Assembly: GCA_015485245.1 (NCBI GenBank)
Contig: WFTY01000228.1
Span: 1-10,756 of the forward strand
Source: Anaerolineales bacterium
Lineage (GTDB): Bacteria; Chloroflexota; Anaerolineae; Anaerolineales; UBA11858
Length of the DNA stretch: 10,756 nucleotides
Direction: 5' to 3'
Each line of letters starts with the position of its first letter. Within the stretch, counting starts at the first letter, position 1. Made by a program: the position numbers and the translations under genes. Below the pieces are notes generated by a model. It made no database searches and was not told where the DNA came from. It saw only the letters and a list, made by a program, of their open reading frames with translations. Shown here piece after piece: positions 4,205 through 10,756 of the stretch.

Positions 4205-5872
4205 ATGCGATCAGACATCATCAAAAAAGGTTTCGAGCGTGCCCCGCACCGTTCCTTGCTCAAAGCGACCGGCGTGGTTGGCGATGGCGATTGGGATAAG
4301 CCCTTCATTGCTGTCGTCAACTCGTATATTGACATCATCCCCGGCCATGTACATTTACAAGAATTTGGTCGCCAGGTGAAGGAAGCCGTGCGTGCCGCGG
4401 GGGGTGTGCCTTTCGAATTTAACACCATCGGCGTGGATGATGGTATTGCTATGGGGCACGCGGGCATGAAGTTCAGCCTGCCCTCCCGCGAGCTGATCGC
4501 CGACAGCGTGGAGACCATGATCCAGGCGCATCAGTTCGATGGCATGATCTGCATCCCCAACTGCGACAAAATCGTCCCCGGCATGGCGATGGCCGCGCTA
4601 CGAGTGGATATCCCGGCCATCTTCATCTCGGGCGGGCCGATGGCCGCCGGGCGCACCCCGGAGGGCGAGGTGGTGGATTTGATCTCAGTTTTTGAGGGAG
4701 TGGGCGCGTATAAAGCGGGGAAGATTGACGATGCACGCCTGAAACTGCTGGAAGATTACGGTTGCCCATCGTGCGGCTCGTGCTCCGGGTTGTTCACTGC
4801 CAACTCGATGAACTGCCTGCTGGAGGCCCTGGGGCTGGCGCTGCCCTTCAACGGTTCGGCCCTGGCCCTGAGCGCGGAGCGCGAAGCGCTGGCGCAGCAG
4901 GCGGCTGGGCAGATCATCGCGCTGGTGGAGCAGGGATTGACCCCGCGGCAGATCGTCACCGCCGAGGCGATTGACGATGCCTTCGCCCTCGATATGGCCA
5001 TGGGCGGCAGCACCAACACCGTGCTGCATACCCTGGCGCTGGCCCACGAAGCGGGCATCCAATATGACCTGCACCGCATCAATCAGGTGGCCGAAAAAGT
5101 TCCCCATTTGTGCAAGGTCAGCCCTTCGGGGAAGTGGCACATGGAGGACGTCCATCGAGCCGGTGGGGTCCCCGCCATCCTGAACGAAATCGCCAGAGGG
5201 GGGAATACGTTGCACCTGGATCGCCTCACCGTGGCGGGCGCCACCCTGGGGGATGTCATCGCCGGGCACGCGGTTCAGGATCACGAAGTCATCCGCCCGC
5301 TGCAGGACCCCCATTCGGCTCGCGGCGGCCTGGCGATCTTGTTTGGCAACCTGGCCCCCGATGGTGCCGTCGTCAAGATTGGCGGTGTGGCTCCTTCCAT
5401 GCGGCAACACCGCGGCCCGGCGCGCATTTACGAGAGTCAGGATGACGCCATGCGCGGCATTCTGGGGCATGAGGTCCAGCCCGGAGATGTGGTGGTCATC
5501 CGCTACGAAGGGCCGCGCGGCGGCCCAGGGATGCAGGAGATGCTCTCGCCGACCTCGGCCATCATGGGGATGGGGTTGGGCGAAAGCGTGGCGCTGATCA
5601 CCGACGGGCGTTTTTCCGGCGGAACGCGCGGCGCCTGTATCGGGCACGTCAGCCCGGAGGCCGCCGCCCGCGGCCCGATCGCCGCCCTGCGGGATGGCGA
5701 CATTATCGAGATTGACCTGGAAGCGCGCAGCCTGAACGTGGCGTTGAGTGCAGCGGAAATTCAGGCCCGCCTGGATGCGCTGCCGCCCTTTGAGCCGGAC
5801 ACCCCCAGCTCCTGGCTGCGACGTTACGCTCGCATGGTCACAAGCGCTAACCAGGGCGCGGTGCTGGTTTAG
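4205..5872 (+). CDS. ilvD: Dihydroxy-acid dehydratase
   Basis: Removes water from dihydroxyisovalerate and dihydroxymethylvalerate to give the keto acids that precede valine (and leucine) and isoleucine. At 555 residues it has normal family length and is an Fe-S and Mg enzyme of the cytoplasm. Visible: NSYIDIIPGHVHL at 39-51, the cluster ligand in PNCDK (Cys120), a second ligand region CPSCGSCSG with Cys190 and Cys193, MGGSTNT, and the C-terminal TDGRFSGGTRG with the catalytic Ser region. Enzymes known to carry a [2Fe-2S] cluster have a Cys where this one has PGH in the first motif, so it resembles the oxygen-sensitive type with a [4Fe-4S] cluster; this is inference. It is the first structural gene of the ilvD-ilvB-ilvN-ilvC-leuA operon, controlled by the attenuator just upstream. 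Confidence 0.97.
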   Translation: MRSDIIKKGFERAPHRSLLKATGVVGDGDWDKPFIAVVNSYIDIIPGHVHLQEFGRQVKEAVRAAGGVPFEFNTIGVDDGIAMGHAGMKFSLPSRELIADSVETMIQAHQFDGMICIPNCDKIVPGMAMAALRVDIPAIFISGGPMAAGRTPEGEVVDLISVFEGVGAYKAGKIDDARLKLLEDYGCPSCGSCSGLFTANSMNCLLEALGLALPFNGSALALSAEREALAQQAAGQIIALVEQGLTPRQIVTAEAIDDAFALDMAMGGSTNTVLHTLALAHEAGIQYDLHRINQVAEKVPHLCKVSPSGKWHMEDVHRAGGVPAILNEIARGGNTLHLDRLTVAGATLGDVIAGHAVQDHEVIRPLQDPHSARGGLAILFGNLAPDGAVVKIGGVAPSMRQHRGPARIYESQDDAMRGILGHEVQPGDVVVIRYEGPRGGPGMQEMLSPTSAIMGMGLGESVALITDGRFSGGTRGACIGHVSPEAAARGPIAALRDGDIIEIDLEARSLNVALSAAEIQARLDALPPFEPDTPSSWLRRYARMVTSANQGAVLV

Positions 5873-5875
5873 TCG

Positions 5876-5948
5876 GGCAACAAGGCAACAGGGTGCAAGG
5901 CGGCAAGGGCGTCTCTCTATTCCCCTGTTACCCAATTCGCCGGTTGCC
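5876..5948 (+). repeat. Repeat and inverted-repeat element between ilvD and ilvB
   Basis: The 106 nt gap holds four degenerate 8-mers in a row, gcaacaag / gcaacagg / gtgcaagg / cggcaagg (5877-5908). Parts of them have inverse partners downstream: GGCAAC (5876-5881) with GTTGCC (5943-5948), and AACAGGG (5887-5893) with CCCTGTT (5923-5929). Together they could form a two-stem hairpin without a U-tract, so it is not an intrinsic terminator. It may be a dispersed genomic repeat or an mRNA-processing or stabilising structure; the sequence alone does not decide. Confidence 0.5.
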
Positions 5949-5978
5949 TACAGAACAAAGAGAAAAGAGGAAATCGTA

Positions 5979-7664
5979 ATGAAAAAAACAGGCGCAGAAA
6001 TTTTATGGGAATGTCTGGTGCGCGAGGGCGTGGAGGTGGCCTTTGGCTACCCAGGCGGGGCGATCATGCCGGTGCACGACGCCATGCTGAATTACCCCGT
6101 GCATCACGTGCTTACCCGTCATGAGCAAGGAGCGGCGCACATGGCTGATGGCTACGCGCGCGCTTCGGGAAAAGTCGGCGTTGCGCTGGCGACCTCGGGG
6201 CCGGGCGCGACCAACCTGGTCACGGGTATCGCCACCGCGATGATGGATTCATCCCCGATTGTGTGCATCACCGGTCAGGTTCCGGCGCATTTGATCGGCG
6301 GTGATGCTTTCCAGGAGACGGACGTCACCGGCATCACGTTGCCGATTACCAAACACAATTATCTGATTACCCGCGCTGACGAGGTTGCCCAGGTGGTGCG
6401 CGAGGCCTTTCACATCGCCCGCAGCGGACGCCCAGGCCCGGTGCTGATTGATTTCTGCAAGAACGCGCAGATTGAAGAGACCGAGTTTGTCTACCCCGAA
6501 AAGATTGCCCTCCCCGGTTATCGGCCCCCCACGCATGCCCCTGTTGCCGATCTGGAAAAAGCTGTTGAGCTGATCGAACAGGCTGAGCGCCCGGTCATCC
6601 TGGCGGGGCACGGCGTGTTGATGTCTGGCGCGATGAAGGAATTGCAAATGCTGGCTGTCAAGACCCAGACTCCGGTGGCGATGACTCTCCTGGGGTTGGG
6701 GGCGATACCCGCTTCCCATGAGCTCAGCTTGGGGATGATGGGCATGCACGGCGAAGCATACGCCAACAACGCCATCCAGAACGCCGACCTGCTCATTGCC
6801 CTGGGGATGCGCTTTGATGACCGCGTGACCGGCAACCTGCGCACCTATGCGCCGCGCGCCCGCAAAATTCACGTCGAGATTGATCCCTCCGAGGTGCACA
6901 AAAACGTCAAAGTGGATGTGCCCCTGATCGGCGATTTGAAAACCGTACTCATCGACTTGATCCCCATGCTGGATGAGTACGAGCACGAAAGCTGGTTGGG
7001 GCAGATCGCTGAGTGGAAGCAGGAGAGCGCCGAGCGCAGCATTATGGCCTGGCCCGATGACGGCAGGCTTTACACTGCTCATGCCATCCGCGCTCTGTGG
7101 GAAGCCACCGACGGCAACTCGATTGTGGCGACCGGCGTCGGCCAGCACCAGATGTGGGCGGCGCAGTACTACACCTTTGAGCATCCTTATCGCCTGATTA
7201 CCTCCGGCGGCGCGGGCACGATGGGCTTTGGCCTGCCCGCGGCGATCGGCGCCTGGTTTGCTCATCAAGACAAAGAAGTCTGGCTGATTGATGGCGATGG
7301 CAGCTTCCAGATGACTCAGGCCGAGCTTTCCACTGCGGTGCAGGAGGGCGCCAACGTCAAGATCGCCATTATGAACAATCAGTTCCTCGGCATGGTGCGT
7401 CAGTGGCAGGAGTTCTTCTTTGACAAGCGGTACGCCGCCACCCCGCTCACCGGCCCGGATTTCGTCAAAATCGCCGATGCGCACGGCATCCCGGCGCGAC
7501 GCATCACCGAACCCGATCAGGTCTTTGACGCTATTGCCTTTGCCCAGAAGACCACCGGTCCGGTTGTGCTTGAGTTCCGGGTGGAGAAGGAAGAAGCCGT
7601 CTATCCCATGGTCCCCTCCGGCGCGGACCTGGATGATATGATCCGCCGCCCGGTGAGGCAGTAG
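5979..7664 (+). CDS. ilvB: Acetolactate synthase, catalytic large subunit
   Basis: Condenses two pyruvates to acetolactate (valine and leucine) or pyruvate with 2-ketobutyrate to acetohydroxybutyrate (isoleucine), using ThDP, Mg and FAD. At 561 residues it has the three-domain layout: the N-terminal ThDP domain with FGYPGGAIMP at 22-31 and catalytic Glu49 in RHEQGA, a central FAD-binding domain, and a C-terminal ThDP/Mg domain with GDGSF at 439-443 and the Asn pair at 466-467. The MVRQWQE stretch (472-478) keeps the Trp that is typical of biosynthetic, herbicide-sensitive AHAS rather than catabolic ALS. ATG 5979 is preceded by AGAGGAAA at good spacing; a longer in-frame reading from 5748 would overlap ilvD and is not credible. 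It works with the regulatory subunit encoded 22 nt downstream. Confidence 0.97.
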   Translation: MKKTGAEILWECLVREGVEVAFGYPGGAIMPVHDAMLNYPVHHVLTRHEQGAAHMADGYARASGKVGVALATSGPGATNLVTGIATAMMDSSPIVCITGQVPAHLIGGDAFQETDVTGITLPITKHNYLITRADEVAQVVREAFHIARSGRPGPVLIDFCKNAQIEETEFVYPEKIALPGYRPPTHAPVADLEKAVELIEQAERPVILAGHGVLMSGAMKELQMLAVKTQTPVAMTLLGLGAIPASHELSLGMMGMHGEAYANNAIQNADLLIALGMRFDDRVTGNLRTYAPRARKIHVEIDPSEVHKNVKVDVPLIGDLKTVLIDLIPMLDEYEHESWLGQIAEWKQESAERSIMAWPDDGRLYTAHAIRALWEATDGNSIVATGVGQHQMWAAQYYTFEHPYRLITSGGAGTMGFGLPAAIGAWFAHQDKEVWLIDGDGSFQMTQAELSTAVQEGANVKIAIMNNQFLGMVRQWQEFFFDKRYAATPLTGPDFVKIADAHGIPARRITEPDQVFDAIAFAQKTTGPVVLEFRVEKEEAVYPMVPSGADLDDMIRRPVRQ

Positions 7665-7686
7665 TTGCCCGTAAGGAGAGAAAGAA

Positions 7687-8259
7687 ATGCAACACACATT
7701 ATTTGCTTTAGTTGAAAACAAGCCTGGCGTGCTCAACCGGGTGGCTTCGCTCTTCCGTCGGCGTAACTTCAACATCGAATCGCTCAACGTGGGACGCACG
7801 GAATCCCCCGATGTCTCGCGCATGACCATTGTGATGGAAGGCAACGAGGTGGATGTGAGCATCGTGGAGGCCAATCTGTACAAACTGGTCAATGTGATTG
7901 ACGTGCAGGATGTCACCAATCAACCCGCGGTGACGCGTGATCTGGCGCTCATCAAAGTGCGCGCAAAGCCGGAGCAGCGCAGCGAAATCGCTAACCTGGT
8001 TTCGATCTTCCGCGCAAAGATCGTGGATGTGGCTCCTGAAACGGTGATCGTCGAGATCACCGGCACGGAGGACAAGATCGAAAGCCTGCTCGAATTGCTG
8101 CGCCCCCTCGGCATTGAAGAAATGGTGCGTACCGGTCAGGTGGCTATGATGCGCGGTACTGGCAGCGGCGAACGGCGCGTTCCCAGCGCCGGGAGCAATG
8201 GGAACGGGAAATCGGCATTGAATTCTCCTCCCTCCGCCTCATCTGAGACGGCCAATTGA
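7687..8259 (+). CDS. ilvN: Acetolactate synthase, regulatory small subunit
   Basis: Binds the large subunit, stimulates it and confers valine feedback inhibition. The N-terminal ACT domain covers about residues 3-76 (LFALVENKPGVLNRVASLF, then RNFNIESLNVG). A C-terminal small-subunit domain covers about 80-155, with the characteristic region GTEDKIESLLELLRPLGI. At 190 residues it is longer than the usual 160-175. The excess is a Gly/Ser/Asn-rich tail from about 157 (GTGSGERR, then SNGNGKS) that looks disordered. GGAG lies upstream of ATG 7687 at good spacing. The symbol ilvH would serve equally well. Confidence 0.95.
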   Translation: MQHTLFALVENKPGVLNRVASLFRRRNFNIESLNVGRTESPDVSRMTIVMEGNEVDVSIVEANLYKLVNVIDVQDVTNQPAVTRDLALIKVRAKPEQRSEIANLVSIFRAKIVDVAPETVIVEITGTEDKIESLLELLRPLGIEEMVRTGQVAMMRGTGSGERRVPSAGSNGNGKSALNSPPSASSETAN

Positions 8260-8303
8260 CAACCGATAATTTAGCAGCTGGCTGAGAACTACGCTGTCGG
8301 TTG
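8260..8303 (+). other. Intercistronic inverted repeat between ilvN and ilvC
   Basis: CAACCGA (8260-8266), directly after the ilvN stop codon, is the perfect inverse complement of TCGGTTG (8297-8303), and two further pairs extend it (8267-8268 with 8295-8296, one of them U-G). The 26 nt between holds a small CAG/CTG stem. There is no U-tract, so it is not an intrinsic terminator. It may shape mRNA decay or relative expression of ilvC, which has its own good ribosome site (GGAG before ATG 8350). Modest evidence. Confidence 0.45.
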
Positions 8304-8349
8304 AGTTCAGGATAGATACTTACTTTACAACAACAATCAGGAGTTTTGC

Positions 8350-9363
8350 ATGGCTACGATTTATTACGACAAGGATGCCAACCCGGAGTTGATTCGGGCG
8401 AAGAAAGTTGCCGTCATCGGTTTTGGCTCGCAAGGGCACGCCCATAGCCTCAACCTGCGCGATAGCGGCGTGGAGGTTTGTGTGGGCCTGCGTGAAGGCA
8501 GCAAATCATGGTCGAAGGCGGAAGCCGCCGGGTTGACCGTCAGGCCTGTTGCTGAAGCGGCCGCCTGGGCGGATGTGATCATGATGCTGGCCCCCGATAC
8601 GGCGCAACCTAAAATTTACGAAGAAAGCATCGCTCCCTCCCTCACGCCGGGGAAGACGTTGATGTTCGCTCACGGGTTTAACATCCGTTATGGCACCATT
8701 GTGCCCCCTACGAATGTGGATATCAGCATGATTGCCCCCAAAGCGCCCGGCCACCGCGTGCGCGAGTTGTACGTGGAGGGTGAAGGGACGCCCGCTTTGT
8801 TGGCGGTGTATCAGGATGCCAGCGGGCAGGCCAGGGCTGACGCCATCTCCTACGCCCACGCGCTCGGCGTCACCCGCGCTGGCGTGGTGGAGACCACCTT
8901 CGCTGAGGAGACGGAAACCGACCTCTTCGGCGAGCAGGCTGTGTTGTGCGGCGGAGTCTCCGCGCTGGTGAAGGCCGGTTTTGAAACGCTGGTGGAAGCC
9001 GGGTATCAACCGGAGCTGGCTTATTTTGAGTGCATGCATGAGCTTAAGTTGATTGTTGATCTGATGTATCGCGGCGGCCTGAGCTATATGCGCTATTCGG
9101 TCTCGGATACCGCCGAACACGGCGACTACACGGGCGGCCCTAAAATCATCACCGAAGAGACCAAATACGCTATGAGCCAGATGTTGAAAGACATCCAGGA
9201 TGGCACATATGCTCAGGGCTGGATCGAAGAGAATCAGAAGGGGCGCCCCTGGTTCAACGAGAAACGCCGCCAGGAACAGGAGCATCTGATTGAGAAGGTG
9301 GGCGCCAAACTGCGCGCCATGATGCCGTTTGTTGATCCCGTAGAAATTAAGCCCGGTGAATAA
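8350..9363 (+). CDS. ilvC: Ketol-acid reductoisomerase, class I
   Basis: Isomerises and reduces acetolactate or acetohydroxybutyrate to the dihydroxy acids used by IlvD, with Mg and NAD(P)H. Its 337 residues match the short class I form. The Rossmann fold is shown by AVIGFGSQGHAHSLNL at 21-36. The cofactor loop GLREGSKSWSK (46-56) has an Arg and two Ser, as in NADPH-preferring enzymes. Metal ligands are Asp191 and Glu195 (ETDLFGEQ) and Glu227/Glu231 (YFECMHELK), with substrate contacts near SVSDTAEHGDY (250-260). The conserved PKGPGH motif reads PKAPGH here (130-135), a small departure. CAGGAG precedes the ATG. It is followed after 13 nt by leuA. Confidence 0.97.
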   Translation: MATIYYDKDANPELIRAKKVAVIGFGSQGHAHSLNLRDSGVEVCVGLREGSKSWSKAEAAGLTVRPVAEAAAWADVIMMLAPDTAQPKIYEESIAPSLTPGKTLMFAHGFNIRYGTIVPPTNVDISMIAPKAPGHRVRELYVEGEGTPALLAVYQDASGQARADAISYAHALGVTRAGVVETTFAEETETDLFGEQAVLCGGVSALVKAGFETLVEAGYQPELAYFECMHELKLIVDLMYRGGLSYMRYSVSDTAEHGDYTGGPKIITEETKYAMSQMLKDIQDGTYAQGWIEENQKGRPWFNEKRRQEQEHLIEKVGAKLRAMMPFVDPVEIKPGE

Positions 9364-9376
9364 AGGCAGGCCGACG

Positions 9377-10756
9377 ATGGACATCCAGAATCCCAACTAT
9401 GTGCGTATTTTCGATACTACGCTGCGCGATGGCGAACAATCTCCCGGCGCAAGCCTGACCTCCAGCGAGAAGCTGGAGATCGCTCGCGGGCTGGCACGCC
9501 TCGGGGTGGATGTCATCGAGGCGGGTTTCCCCGCAGCATCGCCGGACGACTTTGAAGCCGTGCGCCGCATCGCTGTTGAAGTCGGCAATGCCCGCGGGGG
9601 GGAGGTGGCCGGTTGGCAGCCGCCGATCATCTGTGGGCTGGCGCGCGCTACCAAAGGTGATATTGACGCCGCCTGGGGAGCGGTGCGCGAGGCCGCCCGG
9701 CCGCGCATTCACACCTTTCTGGCGACTTCCCCCATCCATATGAAGTACAAGCTCCGCATGGATCCGGAGGAAGTGGTTGAGCGCGTGCGCGAGATGGTCT
9801 CTTATGCCCGTTCGCTGTGCCCCGACGTTGAGTTCTCCCCCGAAGATGCCGGGCGCAGCGATCCGGAGTTCCTCTATCTGGTGCTGGGCGAGGCGATCAA
9901 GGCGGGGGCGACGACCCTCAACATCCCCGATACGGTGGGTTATACCACCCCGGAGGAATTCGGCGCGCTGATTGCCGGCATCATCGCTCACACGCCGGGT
10001 ATCGAGAACGCCGTTGTCTCCGTCCACTGTCACGATGATCTTGGCCTGGCGACCGCCAACACGCTGGCGGGGATCCAGGCCGGGGCGCGGCAGGCGGAGG
10101 TGACGGTCAACGGCATCGGCGAGCGGGCGGGCAACACCTCGCTGGAAGAAGTCGTCATGGCATTGAAAACCCGTCATCCGGTCTTCGGCCTGGAGACCGG
10201 CATCGACACCACCCAGATCACCCGCATCAGCCGAATGGTTTCCAATTACACCGGCATGCCAGTGCAGCCCAACAAAGCCATCGTGGGCGCCAACGCTTTT
10301 GCTCACGAGGCGGGCATCCATCAAGATGGCATGTTGAAGCATAACACCACCTACGAGATCATGCGCCCTGAGACCGTGGGGCTGCATCGCTCGCGGCTGG
10401 TGCTGGGGAAGCATTCCGGGCGGCATGCCCTGCGCGTTCGCCTGGAGGAGATGGGTTACGAGCTGGATGACGAAGAGCTGCGCGCCGTTTTCAAACGCTT
10501 CAAGGAGCTGGCTGATAAGAAGAAAACCATCACCGATGCCGATCTGGAAGCTCTGGTGGAAGATCAGCTCGATCGCGCCGAGGCAATCTATACCCTCGAC
10601 GGTTTGCAGGTGGCCTGCGGGACGATCGGCCTGCCGACGGCGACCGTGCGTTTGCGCGGCCCGGATGACCAGTTACACATTCAGGCTGCTTTGGGAACCG
10701 GTCCGGTGGACGCGGCCTACAAGGCGGTAGATGCCATTGTGCAGGCCCCGAACACG
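9377..10756 (+). CDS. leuA: 2-isopropylmalate synthase, C-terminus cut by window edge
   Basis: Condenses acetyl-CoA with 2-ketoisovalerate, the first committed step to leucine, thereby drawing on the product of the preceding ilv genes. 460 residues are present; the family usually runs to about 510-540. The N-terminal TIM-barrel has FDTTLRDGEQSPG (12-24) with the metal-binding Asp, HCHDDLG (217-223) with the metal-binding His pair, and GIGERAGNTSLEE (247-259). The linker region has HQDGMLK (315-321) and GKHSGRHAL (344-352). The allosteric leucine-binding domain begins at about 390-400 and continues off the edge. A short insertion-like stretch is seen around residues 70-84 (NARGGEVAGWQPP) before ICGLARA. 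Only a weak AGGCAGG is seen before ATG 9377; with 13 nt to the ilvC stop, coupling is likely. Homocitrate or citramalate synthase are less likely given the operon. Confidence 0.95.
   Translation, partial: MDIQNPNYVRIFDTTLRDGEQSPGASLTSSEKLEIARGLARLGVDVIEAGFPAASPDDFEAVRRIAVEVGNARGGEVAGWQPPIICGLARATKGDIDAAWGAVREAARPRIHTFLATSPIHMKYKLRMDPEEVVERVREMVSYARSLCPDVEFSPEDAGRSDPEFLYLVLGEAIKAGATTLNIPDTVGYTTPEEFGALIAGIIAHTPGIENAVVSVHCHDDLGLATANTLAGIQAGARQAEVTVNGIGERAGNTSLEEVVMALKTRHPVFGLETGIDTTQITRISRMVSNYTGMPVQPNKAIVGANAFAHEAGIHQDGMLKHNTTYEIMRPETVGLHRSRLVLGKHSGRHALRVRLEEMGYELDDEELRAVFKRFKELADKKKTITDADLEALVEDQLDRAEAIYTLDGLQVACGTIGLPTATVRLRGPDDQLHIQAALGTGPVDAAYKAVDAIVQAPNT

Noticed and set aside
5748..5978. 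N-terminal extension of ilvB
   Set aside because: It overlaps the ilvD 3' end and the repeat element; the real start at 5979 has AGAGGAAA upstream and the typical N-terminus.
8256..8284. Internal promoter before ilvC (TTGACA at 8256-8261)
   Set aside because: The -35 match is perfect, but at 16-18 bp spacing there is no -10-like hexamer (TGGCTG region).
4685..9396. Long antisense ORFs (4685-5935, 6249-7919 and 8506-9396, minus strand)
   Set aside because: They lie opposite strongly recognisable ilv genes, have no family motifs, and are expected from GC-rich codon usage.
9347..10426. 359-residue minus-strand ORF opposite leuA
   Set aside because: It is a His/Gly/Arg-rich shadow of leuA, which has clear catalytic motifs in its own frame.

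Overview
The window is a dense amino-acid biosynthesis locus from a moderately GC-rich bacterium. Gene content and protein flavour suggest a Chloroflexota (Anaerolineae-like) lineage: a plant-like cystathionine gamma-synthase, an ilvD-ilvB-ilvN-ilvC-leuA order, and leader peptides that seem to start at or next to the mRNA 5' end. This lineage call is an inference from memory of these families. No mobile element, tRNA, rRNA or CRISPR was seen.

Layout. On the minus strand lies an arginine operon, argG then argH (argH runs off the left edge at base 1). On the plus strand lie a cystathionine gamma-synthase gene (metB) and then a branched-chain operon ilvD-ilvB-ilvN-ilvC-leuA (leuA runs off the right edge at 10756). 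The argG and metB promoters are back to back, with only 9 bp between their -35 boxes.

The most interesting content is in the non-coding gaps. Each of the three transcription units starts with a sigma70-type promoter, then a very short ORF rich in the amino acid the unit makes, then an intrinsic terminator just before the first structural gene. The argG leader (27 aa, 8 Arg) sits before argG. The Met leader (34 aa, 7 Met, with the run MMMCMLM) sits before metB. The ilv leader (39 aa, 19 Leu/Ile/Val) sits before ilvD. In all three, a segment inside the leader ORF just after the sensing codons can pair with the 5' arm of the terminator (11 to 13 bp), and a further upstream segment can pair with that antiterminator arm. 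This is the classic 1:2 / 2:3 / 3:4 arrangement of ribosome-mediated attenuation, present three times in under 2 kb for three amino-acid families. Arg and Met versions are rarely described; the ilv version is a familiar type. The leader ORFs are too short for ordinary gene calling.

How it works together (inference): ribosomes stalling at Arg, Met or Leu/Ile/Val codons would open argG-argH, metB or ilvDBNC-leuA respectively. The Arg and Met leaders have their ATG exactly 10 nt after the -10 box, so these mRNAs are probably leaderless or nearly so. All three promoters share a gCCyAATAT-like sequence at the expected transcription start.
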